Source: Actinotalea caeni
GTDB taxonomy: Bacteria; Actinomycetota; Actinomycetes; Actinomycetales; Beutenbergiaceae
Reading direction: 5' to 3'
NCBI RefSeq assembly: GCF_009733795.1
Contig: NZ_WNXX01000019.1
Span: forward strand, 1 to 63,117
DNA length: 63,117 bases
Shown here in pieces: positions 60,995 to 63,117 of the stretch. A model generated the notes under the pieces. It worked only from the letters and a program-made list of their open reading frames with translations, had not been told where the DNA came from and searched no databases. The position numbers were made by a program, and so were the translations under genes. Numbering within the stretch: position 1 is the stretch's first letter; each line of letters opens with the position of its first letter.

Positions 60995-61984
60995 ATGGCC
61001 ACCGCACGGCAGGTCGAGATCCGCGACGGCGTCGAGCTGAGCAGCCTCGACACGCCCCTCTTCGACGGCGCCGACGCCACCAAGCGCGACCTGGTCGACT
61101 ACCTCGACGCGGTCGCGGAGCCGATCCTGCGCGAGCTGGCCGGTCGGCCGCTGTCGGTCGTCAAGGCCCGGCCGCGGCAGCAGCCGTTCATGCAGAAGAA
61201 CCTGCCGGAGCACGCGCCTGACTTCGTGCGTCGCGCCGTCGTGTGGTCCGACGCCGGCCGCCGCGAGATCCACTACCCGGTGTGCGAGGACCGTCGCACG
61301 CTCCTGTGGCTCGCGAACCAGCGTGCGGTGGAGTACCACCCGACGGTGATGCTGCCCGACCTCGACGTCGCCGAGGGGGAGCGGGTCGACGTGCTCGCGG
61401 GGCGCGTCACGCACCTCGTGCTCGACATCGACCCGCCGGAGGGCGGTGGTTTCGACCAGGCGGTCGCCGCGGCGCTGCTGGTGCGCGAGGCGCTCGCGGG
61501 CGCCGACCTCGCCGGCGCGGTCAAGACGTCGGGCTCCAAGGGTGTGCACGTGATCGTCCCCGTGCGCGACCTCGCGCCGCCCGACGCCGCGGCGGCGACC
61601 CGTGCGCTCGCCGCCCGGGCCGAGCGCCTCGACCCCGACGTCGCGACCACCGCCTACATCAAGGCCGACCGCGGCGGGAAGGTGTTCCTCGACTCCACCC
61701 GCTCAGGCGGCGCCTCGCTCGCGTGCGCCTACAGCCCGCGGGCGCGCCCCGGGACACCCGTCTCGTGGCCGGTGGGCTGGGACGACCTGCCCGACGTCGT
61801 GCCCGCCGACTTCACGGTCCGCTCCGCACCCGCCCTGCTCGACGGCGACCCCTGGGCCACGATGCTGCCCGCGCCGCAGCGCGTGCCCGACGACGTCGTC
61901 GCCGAGGGTCACGAGATCCCGGTGGCCCGGGTGGCCGCCATGCACGAGGGCAAGCGCCGCAAGCGGGCAGCCGAGCAGGGGTGA
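60995..61984 (+). CDS. LigD-type polymerase/primase domain protein
   Basis: A 329-residue stand-alone archaeo-eukaryotic primase domain as in bacterial LigD, used in non-homologous end joining or base-excision gap filling. Features are KRDLVDYLDAVAEPILRELA, the mobile loop region RQQPFMQKNLPEHAPDFV, the catalytic acidic motif VLDIDPPEGGGFDQ (D-x-D), the K-T-S-G-S-K-G-V-H motif (VKTSGSKGVHVIVPV) and a late conserved VSWPVGWDDLPD. No Ku or ligase gene is adjacent. ATG at 60995 gives the family N-terminus. It is divergent from the thioesterase gene. Confidence 0.92.
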   Translation: MATARQVEIRDGVELSSLDTPLFDGADATKRDLVDYLDAVAEPILRELAGRPLSVVKARPRQQPFMQKNLPEHAPDFVRRAVVWSDAGRREIHYPVCEDRRTLLWLANQRAVEYHPTVMLPDLDVAEGERVDVLAGRVTHLVLDIDPPEGGGFDQAVAAALLVREALAGADLAGAVKTSGSKGVHVIVPVRDLAPPDAAAATRALAARAERLDPDVATTAYIKADRGGKVFLDSTRSGGASLACAYSPRARPGTPVSWPVGWDDLPDVVPADFTVRSAPALLDGDPWATMLPAPQRVPDDVVAEGHEIPVARVAAMHEGKRRKRAAEQG

Positions 61985-62111
61985 CGCCGTCGGGCGTCAG
62001 ACCGGGTCGAAGTACGGCGCGCAGCGCGGAAGGTGGGGCACGGCTCTCTCCTGTCGGGACCGCGCCAGGGTGGTGCGCCACCCTTCGGGAAACCTTCGGG
62101 TCCTGGAGTCG

Positions 62112-62188
62112 GCCGGCGAGCTCGTACGTCCGTGCCGAGCTCGTAGCGTGCACCGTACGAGCTGGGTGCGGGGGTACGAGGTCGCGTG
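62112..62188. repeat. 77-bp direct repeat, first copy
   Basis: Bases 62112-62188 recur at 62318-62394 (offset 206) with about six mismatches. Each copy contains the 60-nt fourfold-symmetric element (here 62121-62180: CTCGTA at 62121 and 62140, TACGAG at 62156 and 62175). Confidence 0.8.
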
Positions 62189-62223
62189 GCGTCGAGCGCC
62201 TGCCGGGGCGGGCGGGGAGGCCT

Positions 62224-62331
62224 GTGCGCCCGGTGTCGAACATCCCACGTCCGGGACGCAGCCAGCCGGCGAGCTCGTGTGCCCGGTGTCGAACATCCCA
62301 CCTCCGGGACGCAGCCAGCCGGCGAGCTCGT
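62224..62331. repeat. 53-bp tandem repeat (two copies)
   Basis: Units 62224-62276 and 62277-62329 differ at about two positions. Each contains GGTGTCGAACATCCCAC, CCGGGACGCAGCCAGC and CGGCGAGCTCGT. They lie between the two 77-bp repeats. The preceding bases 61985-62111 hold no gene; CCACCCTTCGGGAAACC there hints at a decayed hairpin. Confidence 0.85.
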
Positions 62332-62394
62332 ACGTTCGTGCCGAGCTCGTAGCGTGCACCGTACGAGCCCGGCACGGGGGTACGAGCTCGCGTG
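62318..62394. repeat. 77-bp direct repeat, second copy
   Basis: It carries the second 60-nt symmetric element (62327-62386: CTCGTA at 62327 and 62346, TACGAG at 62362 and 62381). The inner 15-nt arms CGTGCCGAGCTCGTA and TACGAGCCCGGCACG pair with one mismatch, the best hairpin of the three copies. Confidence 0.8.
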
Positions 62395-62407
62395 AGCGAG
62401 GCGGTGC

Positions 62408-63117
62408 TCAGCCGGTGCCGAGGAGGTCGTACAAGGGCACGGGGGTCTTGCCGAGCTCGAGCATCGCCGCCCGGTAGTCGGCGTAGTGGCGCCGCACCTG
62501 CCCGTGCCGCCGGTCGGCGTGCAGCGCCCGGAGCAGGCCGCTGTGCGCGGGCTCGTCGTACGGGTCCACCGCGACCAGGCCCAGGTGCCAGGGCACCGCG
62601 GCGGCGGGGCGCCCGTCGTCGAGCAGCGCCTGCGCGAGCGCGCGTCGCACGCCGTCGCGCAGCACCGCCAGCCGTCCGAGCACCCGCACCTGCACCTCGG
62701 CGCTCGGTTCCGGGCCGAGCACCCGCAGCGGGCCCGCGACCCGGGTGGCGGCGTCGGAGACGCCGAGCGCACGCAACCAGCGGCGGGCGTCGCGCTCGCC
62801 GTCGCGGTCGCGCCGCACCCGCGCGAGCAGCAGCGCGTTGACGCCCGCGCCGATGCTGTTCCCGACGCCGTCCCACAGCGCGGCGGCCTCGGCGAGCCGC
62901 GCTGCGGCGCCGGCGGGCTCGGCGAGTGCGTGCAGCTGCAGCGCCTCGACCTGCCCCGCGGGGTCGCGACGACGCCCGGCCTCGTCCTCGGCGTCGCGCG
63001 CGTGTCGGACCGCCGCAGCGGTGTCGCCGGCGTCGAGCGCGAGCCAGCCGGCGGCGAGCCGCGCGCCGACGTCGCCGAGCGCGGCCGGCGTGCGCAGGCA
63101 CCGGGACAGCGCCTCGC
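62408..63117 (-). CDS. BTAD-domain transcriptional regulator, 5' part beyond the window
   Basis: The frame is open from the window edge to a stop at 62408, giving the last 235 or so residues of a longer protein. The upstream part is Ala/Leu-rich helical repeats like TPRs (RLAAGWLALDAGDTAAAVRH; EALQLHALAEPAGAAARLAE). The C-terminal 90 residues form a bacterial transcriptional activator domain: VRVLGRLAVLRDGVRRALAQ, LVAVDPYDEPAHSGLLRALH and HYADYRAAMLELGKTPVPLY. BTAD usually follows an N-terminal OmpR-like HTH; here it is at the C-terminus, as in some large actinobacterial regulators with an ATPase core. Its full nature needs the sequence beyond the window. Confidence 0.7.
   Translation of the reverse strand, partial: EALSRCLRTPAALGDVGARLAAGWLALDAGDTAAAVRHARDAEDEAGRRRDPAGQVEALQLHALAEPAGAAARLAEAAALWDGVGNSIGAGVNALLLARVRRDRDGERDARRWLRALGVSDAATRVAGPLRVLGPEPSAEVQVRVLGRLAVLRDGVRRALAQALLDDGRPAAAVPWHLGLVAVDPYDEPAHSGLLRALHADRRHGQVRRHYADYRAAMLELGKTPVPLYDLLGTG

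Noticed and set aside
62112-62394. Repeat cluster considered as a CRISPR array
   Set aside because: Only two copies of each unit, repeats longer than CRISPR repeats, no regular unique spacers and no cas genes.

Overview
The window is one continuous stretch of chromosome from a very high-GC (clearly above 70% by eye) Gram-positive bacterium of the phylum Actinomycetota. Evidence is the core-gene order rip1-ispG-GNAT, proS, DUF4439 lipoprotein, rimP-nusA-ylxR-infB-rbfA-truB, ribF, rpsO-pnp-M16 peptidase, dapB, dapA-rnj, ftsK, pgsA-cinA-clgR and DUF3046. Typical actinobacterial accessory families support this: a DUF222/HNH (13E12-type) protein, a DUF5997 + LysR-substrate-domain pair, Lhr helicase with a Nei glycosylase, a stand-alone LigD-type polymerase and a BTAD regulator. 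The order or genus cannot be fixed from this alone. No rRNA, tRNA, CRISPR array or complete insertion sequence was found.

Layout. 1-2.0 kb: VOC protein divergent from a WYL regulator, plus small unknown genes. 2.1-5.5 kb: intramembrane protease, isoprenoid gene ispG, acetyltransferase. 5.6-10.1 kb: Fpg-type glycosylase, proS, phosphotransferase, DUF4439 lipoprotein. 10.2-16.6 kb: the translation/transcription block rimP to truB, without the nrnA/dinF genes often found inside it. 16.6-21 kb: an accessory island with a WXG-type protein pair, an autoregulated PadR repressor and a large secreted lipoprotein behind its own operator. 21.1-26.4 kb: ribF, rpsO, pnp, M16 peptidase. 26.5-30.2 kb: two paralogous MFS exporters, each behind the same promoter-operator, with a LysR gene between them. 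30.3-38.3 kb: YqhA, YciI, dapB, a DUF222-HNH gene with a perfect tandem duplication at its 3' end, DUF5997 and partner, F420/PPOX oxidoreductase, PEP-mutase-like enzyme, ArsR-type regulator, GNAT. 38.4-49.6 kb: dapA-rnj, a TetR-controlled membrane gene, TspO-like protein, ftsK, AhpD-like protein, CapA-like protein, pgsA-cinA-clgR. 49.6-63.1 kb: Nei-Lhr repair operon, a cytosolic trypsin-fold peptidase with a small protein resembling its N-domain, DUF3046, a maltokinase-cap-like protein, a three-gene ABC exporter, hotdog thioesterase, LigD polymerase domain, an intergenic repeat cluster and a truncated BTAD regulator.

Regulation is unusually readable. About twenty genes on both strands start 6-8 nt downstream of a TANNNT hexamer (usually TAGNNT), which indicates widespread leaderless transcription and was used here to choose starts. 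Local operators are visible for WYL, PadR, TetR and an unknown regulator of the MFS pair.

The least ordinary features are: (i) a tandemly duplicated dapA-rnj junction that creates two 21-codon ORFs linked stop-to-start between the two genes; (ii) a 60-nt fourfold-symmetric intergenic repeat present three times; (iii) identical promoter-operator modules on the MFS pair; (iv) the trypsin-fold peptidase and its small partner.
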